Position numbers and translations under genes: made by a program. Positions 26,176 through 37,766 of a stretch of DNA of 42,176 bases are shown piece by piece. The stretch is from Prorocentrum cordatum. Lineage: Eukaryota; Sar; Dinophyceae; Prorocentrales; Prorocentraceae. The DNA is taken from positions 75,001 through 117,176 of the forward strand of contig CAUYUJ010000180.1 of the NCBI GenBank assembly GCA_963575745.1, given 5' to 3'. Position 1 is the first letter of the stretch. Each line of letters starts with the position of its first letter. Under the pieces are notes generated by a model that was not told the origin of the DNA, did no database searches, and saw only the letters and a program-made list of their open reading frames with translations.

Positions 26176-27012
26176 CTGATTGTTGTAATCTTTGTTGTTA
26201 TTTCTGGTATTTCTAATTCTTGGTATTGCTAGTGTTATCATTGTTCTCATTATTCGTAGTATTTTCATGCGTATTACGGTTGTTTTGTTTACACCATTAG
26301 TTTTGTTTGTTCTGGGCTTACTAGTCTGATTATCATTATTATAGCAGGTATTATTCGATTAGTTATGTACTAATGTATTTATGTTTCGATGCATCTGTCC
26401 TATTTATTTATGTATGTAGTATTCATTATTCGTAGGGCTTGCTGATTTATGTTATTGGTACTCTTATCATTGGTGCTGGCATCATTATTATCACGATTCG
26501 TAGGATTATTATGGTTATTCTGACGATGAGTCTGATGATTATTGACATTCGTAGGATGATTACGATGATTACGATTATTAGGATGATCATTTTTGTCATT
26601 CTTATTCATTAATATATATATATATTGTTATTGTTATTGTGATTTTTTTTTCTGATTACCATTCGTAGTATTATTTCCATTCATTGTATTGTCGTTTTGT
26701 TTTGCCATTCTTTATGCTATTGTTATGATTATTAGTATGATTACCATTATCAAGCTCAGGTTGTAGTAGTTTATTGATGTACTTTCCAATGCATTTATGT
26801 ATTGATGCATCTGTCTATATATTCACTCATTTATTAATCAACATGGGTAGGATTTGCCCATGTATTCAATTTTCTATTCTTACCATTTGCGTCAATGATG
26901 ATAATCACGACTGTTATGATCATGATGACTCTCGTTATTATCGTCGTTCTTTTAAACTACTTTTTAGTATTATTATAGTATACATATACATGTTATATAT
27001 GTACATGTGCCA
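26176..27012. repeat. AT-rich low-complexity region
   Basis: TTATT/ATTATC words dominate, with ATTCGTAG recurring at least five times between 26240 and 26670. One frame is Asn-rich on the minus strand. The composition shifts abruptly from the GC-rich left side. Confidence 0.75.
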
Positions 27013-27258
27013 CATTTTTGAGGCCACGGCCTCAACGCCGTGCCCTGAGATGGCACGGCGTGTGGCCTCCCCGGAGCAGCGCGCACCGCTCCGGCGCGTT
27101 GGCTTCCCCTCGCCGCCTCGCTCCCCACTGGGGGGTTTCGTGGCCCCCCGCAGGTGCGAGGACGTGCGCGACCACATCAACGAGCTGTGCGAGCTGGCCA
27201 CGCGCGCGTCCGGCTTCATGGCGGGGCGCCCGGCCAGAGCGGGACAGGGATGCGCACA
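27013..27258 (+). other. GC-rich island with exon-like frame inside AT-rich DNA
   Basis: A frame from an ATG at 27049 reads MARRVASPEQRAPL and continues through CEDVRDHINELCELATRA, with acidic/basic spacing typical of coding sequence. It ends near a GGACAG|GGATG border. The island begins with a foldback: GAGGCCAC/GTGGCCTC and CGCCGTGCC/GGCACGGCG between 27020 and 27069. No family is recognised. Confidence 0.4.
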
Positions 27259-28523
27259 CATCTGTTTTTATATACACATATATATATACAGATATGTCCG
27301 CTTATCATTTATTCATGTTTTTGTGTATTTATTCATATGTGTATCTATCAATTTATTCAGTCATTCATCCATCCATTCATTCATTCAATCTGTATTCTAT
27401 ATTGTTCCAGTGCGTTTTGGAGCGCTCCGGAACGGCTGGCGCCCGATCTATCCTCCAGAGCCGCTGGACTGCCGATGTCCCCGATGTGTCCCTGTTCGAT
27501 GTTCTTCCCGTCCCGGTCTCGCCTTAGGAGGAGCACCGCAGAGGAGCGTTTTTGTTGGACGGTGGCTCCGTGAAAGGCGCACGGGGAGCATATGGAGTCC
27601 AGCCGATCGGCCGCACTTGAGACGACCAGCATCCTGAAAGGGTCTTGGTTGGATACGCGTACCACTACGAGCCCGATGCGACATCAGCCTTCGACATGTA
27701 GCTGCGAGGATGGGGTACGGCAGTTGACATGTTATGTTTTTTTTTTCACGTGATGTGTCATTCACCTATAGCAGCCTGATCAGGGGCGCTCCCTGGAAAC
27801 AAGATCTGCCCTCGAAAGAGTAACCTCTCTGTGAAGGCGATCTGCTTCCAGAGCGTTCTTACAGAGATGGTGGGAGTTCTCGGAAGTCGAGATGAGGCAT
27901 CGGTAGTTCTTGTGATCGCGTGGGGCGCTGGTGCCGGAAGGGTAAGCTGGTCGTGTGACAGAAAAGAGTCGCTCGTGCGGCGAGGGCGGGCTGTTCATGC
28001 GTCAGCTGCTCTTCTGATCGCTTGAGTCGTTCGTGTGGCATGGGTGCGGCGTTCTTTCCATATGAGCCTTCTGGCTTACGAGAATCATTCGGGGGCTGGT
28101 CGAGGTGTCTTGCGACGAGGAGGGTCGAGGATCAAAGTCAACGCACTAGTGTGTCTGGGTGTGAGTGAATCTGGGTATGAGTGTGTCTTAGTATCACTGA
28201 GTCCGAGTATGATTGAGTATGAGTGGGTCTGAGTGATAGCGCGCCCAGGTCGGGAGGGAGGGTGATGTCTGGATCCCAGGTCTCAATGTCGCCCCCAGGC
28301 CTTGCCTGAAGCCAGCTCTGGCTAGAATTTCGAGGCGAATCGTGGCGGCGAGGGCGCCTCAGGAGGCCACTCGAAGAAGTCGCCTAGAACACTTCGAGGG
28401 TCCGTCCACAGACTCGGGCCGCTCACGCCGTGCTTTCTCAACAACGTGGACCCCCTGGAGGTCCAGACAGGGCTCCAGGCGCAGGGCAGGCCTGGTGGAT
28501 TCAGAGGGGCTCTTTTTGATGAA
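27259..28523. other. Unassigned region
   Basis: An AT-rich stretch with CATTCATTCAT words (27259-27400) is followed by mixed sequence. A short plus frame at about 27411-27527 (CVLERSGTAGARS) is a weak exon candidate. Degenerate GTGAGTGAATCTGGGTATGA repeats lie at 28155-28235. Confidence 0.3.
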
Positions 28524-28558
28524 CCCTAAACCCCAAACCCTAAACCCTAAACCCTAAA
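28524..28558 (+). repeat. Interstitial CCCTAAA telomere-like repeat, site 1
   Basis: About five units, one with CCCCAAA. The complement is TTTAGGG, the telomere type reported for dinoflagellates and plants. Confidence 0.9.
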
Positions 28559-28599
28559 AACTAAGAGCCTATAAATATTTAAATCCTGAAATGCCTTCC

Positions 28600-29016
28600 G
28601 CGTCCCTACAGTCCCCCCTTCGGCCGCCCCCCCCCCCATTTTGGCGCACCCCTCACGTAGATCCTTGCCCTCGGAGCGCCAGGAATGGCGTTCTGGGAGG
28701 ATCTGCAAATCCCAGGGTGCGCCCCTCACGCAGATCCTTGGCCTCGGAGCGCTTCGCGCGCGCGCGTCGCATCGCCCTTGCATCGGCCTTTGCGCGCCGC
28801 GGCGCAGTCCCGAGGATGCACAGGGGGATCCCTCTCTTCGGGGCGACGAGTCATCCCGCGCGCCTTGGGCAACCACTGCGTGCAACTTCGCCGCCGCTGG
28901 GCGGCGTCCCTGCGTCGCACAGGGACTCGCGTCAATAAACGTGGATCTTGCGTGCAACCTCTCCGCCGCTGGGCGGCGTCCCTGCGTCGCACAGGGACTC
29001 GCGTCAAAAAACGTGG
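28600..29016 (+). repeat. Two short tandem duplications (about 80 bp and 72 bp)
   Basis: One is CCTCACG(T/C)AGATCCTTG(C/G)CCTCGGAGCGC at about 28647 and 28726. The other is a 72-bp unit at 28881-28952 repeated at 28953-29016, containing GCGGCGTCCCTGCGTCGCAC, followed by partly similar sequence. Confidence 0.8.
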
Positions 29017-29251
29017 TTCTTCAAATCGCGTCGTCACGCGCGCGGGCCGCATCGCCGTTGCAGCCGCGTCCCAGGTGTCTTTGCGCGGCCGCGTCGTCGT
29101 CGTTTTGAAAACAATATCAACGTCGTCGTCATCGGTGTCGTCCTCGTCGTCGTTTTGCGAGTCGCGTGTTGATACCGCATCGAGATCAATATGTCTTGGG
29201 TCATGGGTGGGTGGGACACGGTCAAGTGGGCTGCAAGTTTGGGCTAGTGGA

Positions 29252-29700
29252 CCCTAAATCTCTAATCTCTATTATTATTAAACCCTAAATCCTTCAAAAC
29301 CGGTCGCTATGCAAACCCGCCTCCATCCTATGCAAAAAACACAATTTCCTGATCATGCGCTCTGAAAACGATGTTTTTTACAATGGATCGTGACCGGGTC
29401 TATCCGCGGGCCGGGCTGATCCCTGTCAAAAAACACTATATCCTGATCATGCGCATCGAATTTATCAGTCCTATGTTTTTTTCATACGTTTCGTGCCCAA
29501 CCGTGGTCGCGGGCGTGGATGCGTACCGGAGCTTATCCCTGTCAAAAAACACCATATCCTCGCAACTGCGTTCTTCTGATTCCCACTTTACCGATGAAAA
29601 AAACACAATATCCTTATCATCGCGCGCTTCTCAGGGTTACTTTCTTCTGAACAAAAACAATACATTCATTCAACTGCTCACTTCCGTTGTACACTTTCCA
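29252..29700 (+). repeat. Telomere-like site 2 plus TCCTGATCATGCG block
   Basis: ACCCTAAATCTCTAATC (29251-29267) and AAACCCTAAATCC (29280-29292) are followed by repeated units of about 90-110 bp with AAAAAACAC.ATATCCT and TGATCATGCG. The block at 31508-31980 has the same order. Confidence 0.75.
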
Positions 29701-31039
29701 TTTTCGGTAATTACGTGCCATCCATGCTATGCGGCGGTCTCTTGTGTCTCACTCGGTTTCTATGTCCAGGAATGTTGTGCTATGTCATGCTTGGGGTTTG
29801 TTTCACGCCACGGAGTTATTCCTTTCAGGGCAACGTTGCGTGCTATGTTTCGTGGGTTCCCTATGTTGTCTCTGGCCTATTGGGTCACGGTGTAGGAGCA
29901 CTTTCCCAATATCTTTGGGTGCTTTTGTGATGCTTTGCTGCGCCGTTCCGTAGGCGTGATTTTAGCTCATTCAAGGTCTATTTCTATGTTATTTTCTGTG
30001 CAACCTAGTGGCTATGCTGTTTTCTGGGCGTCCATGAAAGGTATTGCTTGTCGGGGCTCGCATTCCGCATGCTCTTCTTTGCTTGTGGTTATTTGGGGTT
30101 CTTGCCCAGTGATTGGGTTCATTGGTCCACTATGGTTGGTGTATGGCGGGAATGCAGTCGGTAAGTCTGTGCAACACATCGGGCTGTATTGTTAACTGGG
30201 TGTATGCGTAAGTTGTTCGTAGCCAAGGCGTAGTCTTACGAGGGGGGTTCCAACATTAGTCCGGTCCATGCGGGTTTTAAACAAAATCGGAAGTCCATAA
30301 CTGCTCACACGGGACTGTATTTTAACTAGGGCGTTCGTACGCCGACACAGTTATCCGTCACAAACTACACGAATGTTGCAAGAACTGCCGACACGGGTGT
30401 TTGCAAACGGACACGGGTTGTACAAATGTCTGCTCTGCATTGCATAGTTTCATTTAACTGTGAAGCGTGTTTCTAGAACCACTTGGAACGCTGGTAACAG
30501 CCTGCACGGGTTTCAAGGGTTGCCGACGTACGTTGCCAGAACTTGGGCCACGATGATTTCCGAAACGGTTCTGAACTAGTTCGTATGATTGTTTATTGTA
30601 GCGAGTACCATTGTTTGTGTATAACTGCACAGACTTCCTTGAGTTGAGTTCCAAAGCCCGGACGGTACCCAGTAGCATCGTTACCACTAAGCTGGAATTC
30701 GAAGTTGGACCACCTATGTATACGTAAAAACTGGTCTTCTTGTTTCAGGTGTTCGCCGTTTGTGTGAGGTTTTCATACGCCGATGCGGCTATCGAAGACG
30801 GGCACGGAAGTCCAAATAAAAGGACCCGTCTTCTCCCAACCAAAATATGGCTGTACGTAACTGCCCTTCGGGCTTTCATAGCGGAGTTTGCGGTACCATG
30901 TGTGGGGGTCTATAACAAGTCACTCACAATTCAAGCCTTGCACCAAAGGCACAGCCACCACAGGTATAGCGAACCATGTAAATATGAGTCACGTGTCCGT
31001 GTATACGAACTCGCCCAGAAGAGCTACTTATGCAGTTTG
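29701..31039. other. Unassigned region
   Basis: Less GC-rich than the genes. Plus frames exist (for example ending at 29895) but continue from the repeat block and are not trusted. ACACGGG and related words recur around 30310-30420. Confidence 0.3.
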
Positions 31040-31395
31040 CATAGGTTGCTATGGGCACCCCTATGCTATGCTACGCTATGCTACACGGGCAGCCTATTCC
31101 CTGCTGTGCCATGATATTCTAATCCATGCTATGCCGTTCTATGCTACACCATAGGTTCCCGACTTTGTGGTGAACCGATGCTGGGCCATGCTGTGCTATG
31201 CTTCGCTTTGCTATGCTCTGCTATGCTACACTATAGGTTTCCCACTTTGTGGGGAACCTATGCTTTGCCATGCTCTGCTATGTTGTGCTATGCTATGCAA
31301 TGCCATGCTACACTATATGTGTTTTGGGGGAACCTATGCTTTGCCATGCTTTGCTAAGCAATGCTATATCATGCTATGCTATGCTACAGCCACGC
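31040..31395 (+). repeat. ATGCT array with recurrent AGGTTCCC hairpins
   Basis: Pentamers CTATG/ATGCT are interrupted by copies of TAGGTTTCCCAC-TTTG-TGGGGAACCTA (best at 31235-31262; related at 31152-31178 and 31320-31338), a foldback of about 11 bp. Confidence 0.85.
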
Positions 31396-31399
31396 TATG

Positions 31400-31990
31400 A
31401 CAAGATAGAAGATATGATCTTTATGGGGGGGTGGAGATGCGGGGGGGAATGATGGCGACCGCAGGTGGGTTCCGTTGAAGGTTGTAATCGTGGCCAAGCC
31501 TGTTAGACCCTAAACCCTAAACCCTAAATCTCTAATCCTTATAATTATTAAACCCTAAAGCCCGCTAGACCGGCCGCCATGTAAGCCCCCCTTTCTCTTA
31601 TGCAAAAAATACTATTTCTTGATCATGCGATCAGAAAACCATTTTTTTACAATACAAAGTGCCCGGCCGTGGTCGCAACCGGGGCCTTTCCATTGCAAGA
31701 AATATTATATCCTGATCATGCGATCAGAGAATTTTTTTTTACAATACAAAGTGCCCGGCCCTGGTTCGCGAACCGGTATGTAAACCGGAATTTTATATTG
31801 CAAAAAATATTATAAACTTAACCTTCTGCTTTTCAACATGCTCCATCCTATGCAATAAATACTTTATCCAGATCATTCTTTGTTTCTGATGTGCACTTTC
31901 CATTGTAAAAAAACAATATACACTCAACATTTTGATTTTGTACGATGTGTCCATGTCAATAATCCGTTGCAAAAAATACGACAGAGTGCA
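31400..31990 (+). repeat. Pre-telomeric block, telomere-like site 3 and TGATCATGCGATCAG block
   Basis: GATCTTTATGGGGGGGTGGAG (31418-) precedes GTTAGACCCTAAACCCTAAA (31503-) and AAACCCTAAAG (31549-). Units with AAAAAATA.TAT, TGATCATGCGATCAG and ACAATACAAAGTGCCCGGCC follow (31600-31990). Confidence 0.8.
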
Positions 31991-32034
31991 CATGCGCGCG
32001 GCAGCCGCGCGCGCCTCGCAGCGCCTATCTGTTT

Positions 32035-32255
32035 AGCTATGCTATGCTATGCTGTGCTACAGCCACGCTGTAACAAAAGGTTCTCCAAATTTTTGGGACC
32101 TTGCCTCTTTGCTACCTCTGCTTCGCTACGCTATGCTACGCTACAGCCACGCTATAACATCAGGTTCCTCAAATTTTGGTGACCTCGCCTGTTTGCTAAG
32201 CGCTTGCTGTGCTATGCTATGCTGTGCTATGCTATGCTATGCTACAACCACGGTA
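32035..32255 (+). repeat. ATGCT array, second block
   Basis: CTATGCTATG runs are separated by two copies of a unit of about 90 bp with ACAGCCACGCT.TAACA, AGGTTC and CAAATTTT. Confidence 0.85.
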
Positions 32256-32392
32256 TACCATGAGAGGAGAGATGATCTTTATGTGGGGGTGGAGATGCGG
32301 GGGGGATTGATAGCCACCGCAGGTGAGTGCCTATGCAGGAAGGTATTCCTGGCCTTGCCCTGTTAGACCCTAAACCCTAAACCCTAAACCCT
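32256..32392 (+). repeat. Pre-telomeric block and telomere-like site 4
   Basis: GATGATCTTTATGTGGGGG and GGAGATGCGGGGGGGA match 31410-31450. GTTAGACCCTAAACCCTAAA at 32363 matches 31503. The interval between is also alike (CACCGCAGGTG against GACCGCAGGTG). Confidence 0.85.
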
Positions 32393-32920
32393 GAACCTGG
32401 CTGCTCCAACTCCCTCCAACTCCGGTGGGTGAACTAGACGTGTGCACCAGGTTTTTGTAGCGGGCTTGCTCTCTCTCTCTCTCTCTCTCCGGTGGGTGGA
32501 CTAAAAGTGTCCACACGTGTCTCGCCAAGGCCTTGAGTTCTCAAAGCACGTCGGACCAAGATGTATACCCCCCTTCCCTCAACTTAAGAAGTGACGGGTT
32601 TGGGCGGTAGGCCAAAGGCCAGGGACATGATGTAGACACTTCAACTTTGGCTTTGGGGGGGCGGGGTGCGAAGCAAGGGCATTTCGCAGTTGTGATTGCT
32701 ATCGTGTTGCATCGCCTTGCCACCATGGGTGTGGATATTTATCGTCCGGACACCGTCTCTCTCTTTCCCCATTTCTATGTTGTCAAAGGGTTCTTGAGGA
32801 GCCGAAGCAAACATCATGATCCCCAAGGATTCCCATGTATTCTTGGGGATCCTGAAGGATGCCTCATACTACCTAAGGACCTCAATGGATTCTTTCAACC
32901 ACAGTCTTAATTGATGATGA
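32393..32920. other. Unassigned segment with small repeats
   Basis: CTCCGGTGGGTG(A/G)ACTA occurs twice (32419 and 32488) around a CT dinucleotide run at 32470. A foldback GATCCCCAAG/CTTGGGGATC lies at 32818-32851. No gene. Confidence 0.5.
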
Positions 32921-33930
32921 TTTTAGGCAGGATTCTTTTGTGATGAATCCTGTATTATGTAAGGATCATGTTAGTAATAGTTCGCTAGGTAATGTTTTTT
33001 TGGTAAGGGCTCTTCTTTAAGGGTTCATTTCGTACGGCATCCTTGGTAATGATTCTCCAGTAAAGTCTCCTTTAGTAAGGGTTCCTTCGTCAGGATTCCT
33101 TTCGCAAGGGTTCCTCTGGCAGGACTCTTTCGTAAGAGTTTCCAGGTAATGGATCTTTCGTAAGGACCCCAGAAGTAAGGGTTACTCGAGGATCCTATTA
33201 GTCAGGATTCCTGAATGAGGGTTCTTTAGTACGGACTCCTTTAGTAATGGTTCTTTAGTAATATCCTTTTTGTAAGGATACCCTTAATAAGGATTCCGTA
33301 TCAATGATTCATGTGGGTAGGATTTCGCAGCAAGGATGCAACGAGTAAGGAAATTGCTGATTCACGGGGAAGGATTCCTTCCAGAAAGTTACCATGACAA
33401 TTCACTCTTTCGCAACGGTTCCAGATTAATGAGTTTTCAATGTGGGAGCTTCAGCACGGACCCCTTTAATCCACAATTTTTGTTCTTTCAGTAAGGATTC
33501 AGCAGTCTGGTTGCCTTTGGTACGGATTCCTTGGTGCGGGCGCCTTGGGTAAAACTGGTTACTATAGTAAGGGTTCTGTAGGATGGGATTTCTTAGTAAG
33601 GTTCCTGGCGCTAGGATTCCTCAGCAAGGGTTTTGAAGGATCTCTTGAAAAAGGGTTCTTTGGTCATGATTTCTGACGTAGTCCTCCGTAGTAATCACTT
33701 CAGTAAAGCATGTTTCTCGGGCTGATCTTTAATTGAGGGCTCCTAGAGTGAGGATTCTAAGCGTCCCATGCGTAAGGATTCAAATTACAAGGATTCTTTG
33801 GTGCGTCCTTGTTGCAATTATTCCTTATTCAGGTTCCTCTTCGTGCGCGTTACCAGTAATGATTCCCTTGAGTACGGGTTTCTGAGCATCGATTCCTTTA
33901 GCAACGATCCTCAGTAGGTGCCTGCTGTGA
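32921..33930 (+). repeat. Degenerate TTAGTAAGGATTCCT satellite, about 1 kb
   Basis: AAGGATTC(C) and TAAGGGTTC words recur at roughly 20-30-bp intervals, with strong divergence and no clear higher-order unit. Confidence 0.7.
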
Positions 33931-34670
33931 GGATTCATTAGTGGGGATGTCTTCCCCAACGTCTCATGGGCGACACCGCTGTGATGCGGAACCCACAAGG
34001 GTAGCAGACGCTTGGGAATGCCCCCCCCAGCCAAAAAATAGCCCGGCGAGTGGCCCAACCAAATGCAGCTGAGAGCGTCGCGAGGGAGACAAAACGAAGG
34101 AGGGGGGGCACGCAAACTCCGAATAGCGTGCGGTCTAGCCTCTGCTCTCATAGGCAGCGCGCCGCAGGAAGCACGAAGCGCGGGGCAGTGCGGGCAGGGG
34201 GGGGGGGGAATGGGGCCTGGCATTCGGGAGCGCGCAGGGCACGCACGAATCAACTGACAGGGGGCGAGGGGAATCTGGGCAGCAGGACGAGTGGTACCAG
34301 GATTGGTCGGACGGGCGCATGCGAACTCATCGCGGAGGCATTCGGTGGAGTTCGCTATGGGGCCGCGAAGCTTGTGAGGAATGTGCCCGGACAGGTCGAT
34401 ATGCGGAGGGCAGAGGGGAGATGATGGGAGAAAGGAGGGGGAGGAGGAGAGGAGGAATGATATAGGAGACGCGGGGGCTGGCTTTTCAGAACGAGGAGCC
34501 AACACCACATGATGGTTGGGATCAACAAGCAATGGTTAGCCAGCGTGAATCCCAAGCAGTGTGTTTACGGTAATATGTATCGTGTAATTATTGCGGTGTA
34601 ATCGATGTGGTGGTATATTCCCCACCTAGCGAATTCAGATGGTTAGGTGAGCTTTGTCGTTGATTTTCGC
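33931..34670. other. Unassigned region
   Basis: GC-rich to mixed, with a G run at 34198-34209. Open frames on both strands overlap each other and none shows family features. Confidence 0.3.
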
Positions 34671-34778
34671 GGCCCGCCCGGGTGCTCGGGTGCTTGGGTG
34701 CCCGGGTGCCCGGGTGCTTAGGTGCCCGGGTGTCCAGGTGCTCAGGTGCCCGTGTGCCCGAGTGCCCCGGTGCTTTGT
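34671..34778 (+). repeat. GGGTGCCC decamer-like array
   Basis: GGGTGC(C/T)(C/T)GG units occur in about ten copies, immediately followed by the CCTATAGCCC array. Confidence 0.85.
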
Positions 34779-35512
34779 AGCTTTATAGTCCTATAGTCCT
34801 ATAGCCCTATAGCCCCATAGCCCTCTAGGCCTATACCCCTATAGCCTTATATCCCTGTAGCCCATAGCCCAATAGCCCTATAGCCCAATAGCCCTATAGC
34901 CGTATCGCCTGATAGCCTTGTAGCCCTATAGCCCTATAGCCCTATAGCCCTATAGCACTACAGCCCAATAGCCCTATAGCCTATAGCCCTATAGACCTAT
35001 AGCTCCACAATCCTATAGCCCTATAGCCCTATAGCCCTATATCACCATAGCCTTATAGCCCTACAGCCCTATAGCCCTATAATCCTGTAGCCCTATAGCC
35101 CTGTAACCCTATAGCCCTATAGCCCAATCGCCCTATCGCCCTATAGTCCTATAGTCCTATAGCCCTCTCGCCCTCTAGCCCTATAGCCCTGTAACCTTGT
35201 AGCCTTATAGCCTTATAGCCCTATAGCCCTGTTGCCCTATAGATACATATGCCTATAGCCCTTTAGCCCTATAGCCCTATAGCCCCATAGCCCTATGTTG
35301 CCGTAGCCCTATAACCCTACATATCTACAGCCCTGAGGCCCAATAGCTCTATAGCCCCATAGCCCCAGAGCCCCATAGCCCCATAGCCCTACAGCCCTAC
35401 AGCCCTATAGCCCTATGGCCGTATAGCTCTATACCCCTATAGCCCTATAGACCTATAGCCCTATGGCCCTACCGCCTTATAGCCCCATAGCCATATAACC
35501 CTAAACATATTC
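34779..35512 (+). repeat. CCTATAGCCC decamer satellite, about 730 bp
   Basis: Many units of ATAGCCCT with point changes. No conserved spacer pattern, so not a CRISPR. Confidence 0.95.
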
Positions 35513-35544
35513 GGATCGTTGTTTTTTTCTCCAGTGTCGTATAT

Positions 35545-36050
35545 ATACAGATATCGTGTGCATTAGGTGGTGCAATATATGTTGTGCAGTTAATGTGGTT
35601 CAATCTGCGTGGATCAATGTATGTTGTGAACGCTATGGGGTGCAGTGTAAGTGGTACTATCTGTGTGATGCAGTATACTTTGTACAACTGTACCACTTAT
35701 GTCGTGCAATATATGTGCTGCAACCAATGTGGTGCAATATATGGTGTGCGCTCTATGTGGTACAACATGTGATGTGCAGTTCAGTTGGTGCAATGTGTGC
35801 GGTTCAATCTATGTCGTGCACGCCTTGTGGTGCAGCCTAAGTCGTGCAATTCATGTGGTGCAACCTATGTTGTGCACTCTACGTGGTGAAATGTGTGTGT
35901 GGTGCAATCTACGTGGTGCAGTATGGGTTGTGCACTGTAGTTGGTGCATCCTAGGTTCTGCAACCTCTGTGGTGCAATCTATGCGGTGCATTCTATGTTG
36001 TGCAAGCTGTGTGGTGCAATCTGCGTGGTGCAGAATCTATGTTGTGCAAT
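35545..36050 (+). repeat. TGTGGTGCAAT(C/A)TATG array, about 500 bp
   Basis: GTGGTGCAA or GTTGTGCA recurs every 15-20 bp, with diverged copies. The plus frame gives a Cys/Val/Gln-rich periodic peptide that I treat as a by-product. Confidence 0.8.
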
Positions 36051-36052
36051 CT

Positions 36053-36262
36053 AAGGCGGCGACGAGGCGGCGACGGGGCGGCGACGGCGGCCACATAGCC
36101 GCCAGACCGAAGACACGGCCCAGATGACGGGCGGCGACGAGGCGGCGACGGGGCGGCGACGGCGGCCACGTAGCCGCCAGACCGAAGACACGGCCCCGAC
36201 GACGGGCGACGACGGGCGGCGACGGCTGCCACGCAGCCGCCAGCCCGAAGACACGGGCCAGT
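36053..36262 (+). repeat. 76-bp tandem repeat, about 2.7 copies
   Basis: The unit contains GAGGCGGCGACGGGGCGGCG (36064 and 36140) and AGCCGCCAGACCGAAGACAC. The third copy is shorter. Confidence 0.9.
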
Positions 36263-36376
36263 TCCTGGGAATAGGATTGAGAGCCCCTAATCAAAAAGCG
36301 CTGTCGGCAGGAACTTTGGGAACACCTCCAGGACAACCAAACACAACGTAAAGCCCAAAGATTCAACAGAGACTGC

Positions 36377-36640
36377 GGGGTCGCCCATTTGGACGTTCGG
36401 GTTGTGTTTTTTTTGGAGGGTTTTCAATCAAGTGTTCCCGCAGTTTCTGCCACCATAGTTTTTTCGTTTCCTGAGCGCGTTCCCCCAAATTTGCCACCCG
36501 TATGTATTCCGCCTTACAGTGGGGTCGCCCATCGGACGTCGGTGTTGCCATTTTTTGGGGGGGTTCCTGAAGGTGTTCCTGCAGCTTCTGCTACCATCGC
36601 TTCGTTCCCAAAGTCCTGGCACTCCGCTTAGGAAGAAGCG
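36377..36640 (+). repeat. 144-bp diverged tandem duplication
   Basis: GGGGTCGCCCAT starts at 36377 and 36521. Both are followed by GGTGTTCC(C/T)GCAG-type and TTTTT(T/G)GGGGG-type segments in the same order. Confidence 0.8.
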
Positions 36641-36649
36641 ACCGAAGAG

Positions 36650-36780
36650 GCGAAGGAGGAGACGAGGGAAGAGGACAAGGAGGAGAAGGAGGATGATGAG
36701 GAGGAGGAGACGAAGTAAGAGGAGGAGGAGCAGGAGGAGGAGGAGGAGGAAGAGGAGGAGGAGGGGATGAATGAATGAAA
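36650..36780 (+). repeat. GGA tract
   Basis: AGGAGG units with ATGATGAGG. It is followed by an unassigned 170-bp segment (36781-36953). Confidence 0.85.
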
Positions 36781-36953
36781 AAGGAGGAGAAGGACGACAA
36801 AGATGAAGGACGACGACGAACAGCGAAGAAGGCAGGAGTCGAAAAGAAAGACCGCTGACATCCACCAGGCCTGCTTAGCGCCTGAAGCCCTATATGTAGA
36901 CCCCTTCCCCAGGACCGGTTTTTCATCCTGATCTGTTTGACGGCCCCGGGGTC

Positions 36954-37101
36954 TGAAAACGGCACCAAGGGCTGACAGCCTCATGCCCGAGGTTCTCGAG
37001 CCGCGGGAGGCGTGTGTGGGCGGAGGTTGAAAACGGCACCAAGGGCTGACAGCCTCATGCCCGAGGTTCTCGAGCCGCGGGAGGCGTGTGTGGGCGGAGG
37101 T
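36954..37101 (+). repeat. Perfect 74-bp tandem duplication
   Basis: TGAAAACGGCACCAAGGGCT starts at 36954 and again at 37028, and the two 74-bp units look identical. The lack of divergence suggests a recent event. Confidence 0.95.
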
Positions 37102-37144
37102 TGATCCTTCGATGGCGAGGCACTTCTCTGTTTGGGATGCCTTC

Positions 37145-37433
37145 TCGACCCGATGGAGAGGAGGAAGATGGGGAGGGAGGAGGAAGGTGAGGAGTTGGAG
37201 GAGAAGGGGGAGGAAGAGGAGGAGGAGGAGGAGGAGGAGGAGGAGGAGGAGGAGGCGGAGGAGGGGGAGGAGGAGAAAGCAGGAGCAGGAGAGGAGCAGG
37301 AGGAGGAGGAGGAGGAGGAGGAGAGGAGGAAGGAGGAGGAGGAGGAGTAGAGAAGGAGTAGGAGGAGGAGGAGGAGGAGGAGGAGGAGGAGGAGGAGGAT
37401 CGATGACGATGGTGATGATGATGAGGAGGATGG

Positions 37434-37469
<36 letters not shown>

Positions 37470-37689
37470 GGAGGAGGAGGAGGAAGCGAGGAGGAGGAGG
37501 AGGAGGAGGAGGAGAGGCGGGGAGGCTTGGTAGGAGGAGGAGGAGGAGGAGGGAGGAGGGAGGAGGGGAGGAGGGAGGGAGGAGGGAGGAGGGAGGAGGA
37601 CCAGGAGCAGGAGCAGGAGGAGGACGATGACTAGGAGGAGGATGAAGACAGGTGGAGCATCATGATGATGCTGATGATGATGCTGATAG

Positions 37690-37766
<77 letters not shown>

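Noticed and set aside
26400-26609. Asn-rich minus-strand frame
   Set aside because: It reflects AT-rich low complexity with recurring ATTCGTAG words.
29371-29895. Plus-strand 174-codon frame
   Set aside because: The first half is the TGATCATGCG repeat block, and the second half has no recognisable features.
34779-35512. CRISPR-like regular array
   Set aside because: Units are contiguous decamers without unique spacers, in a eukaryotic setting.
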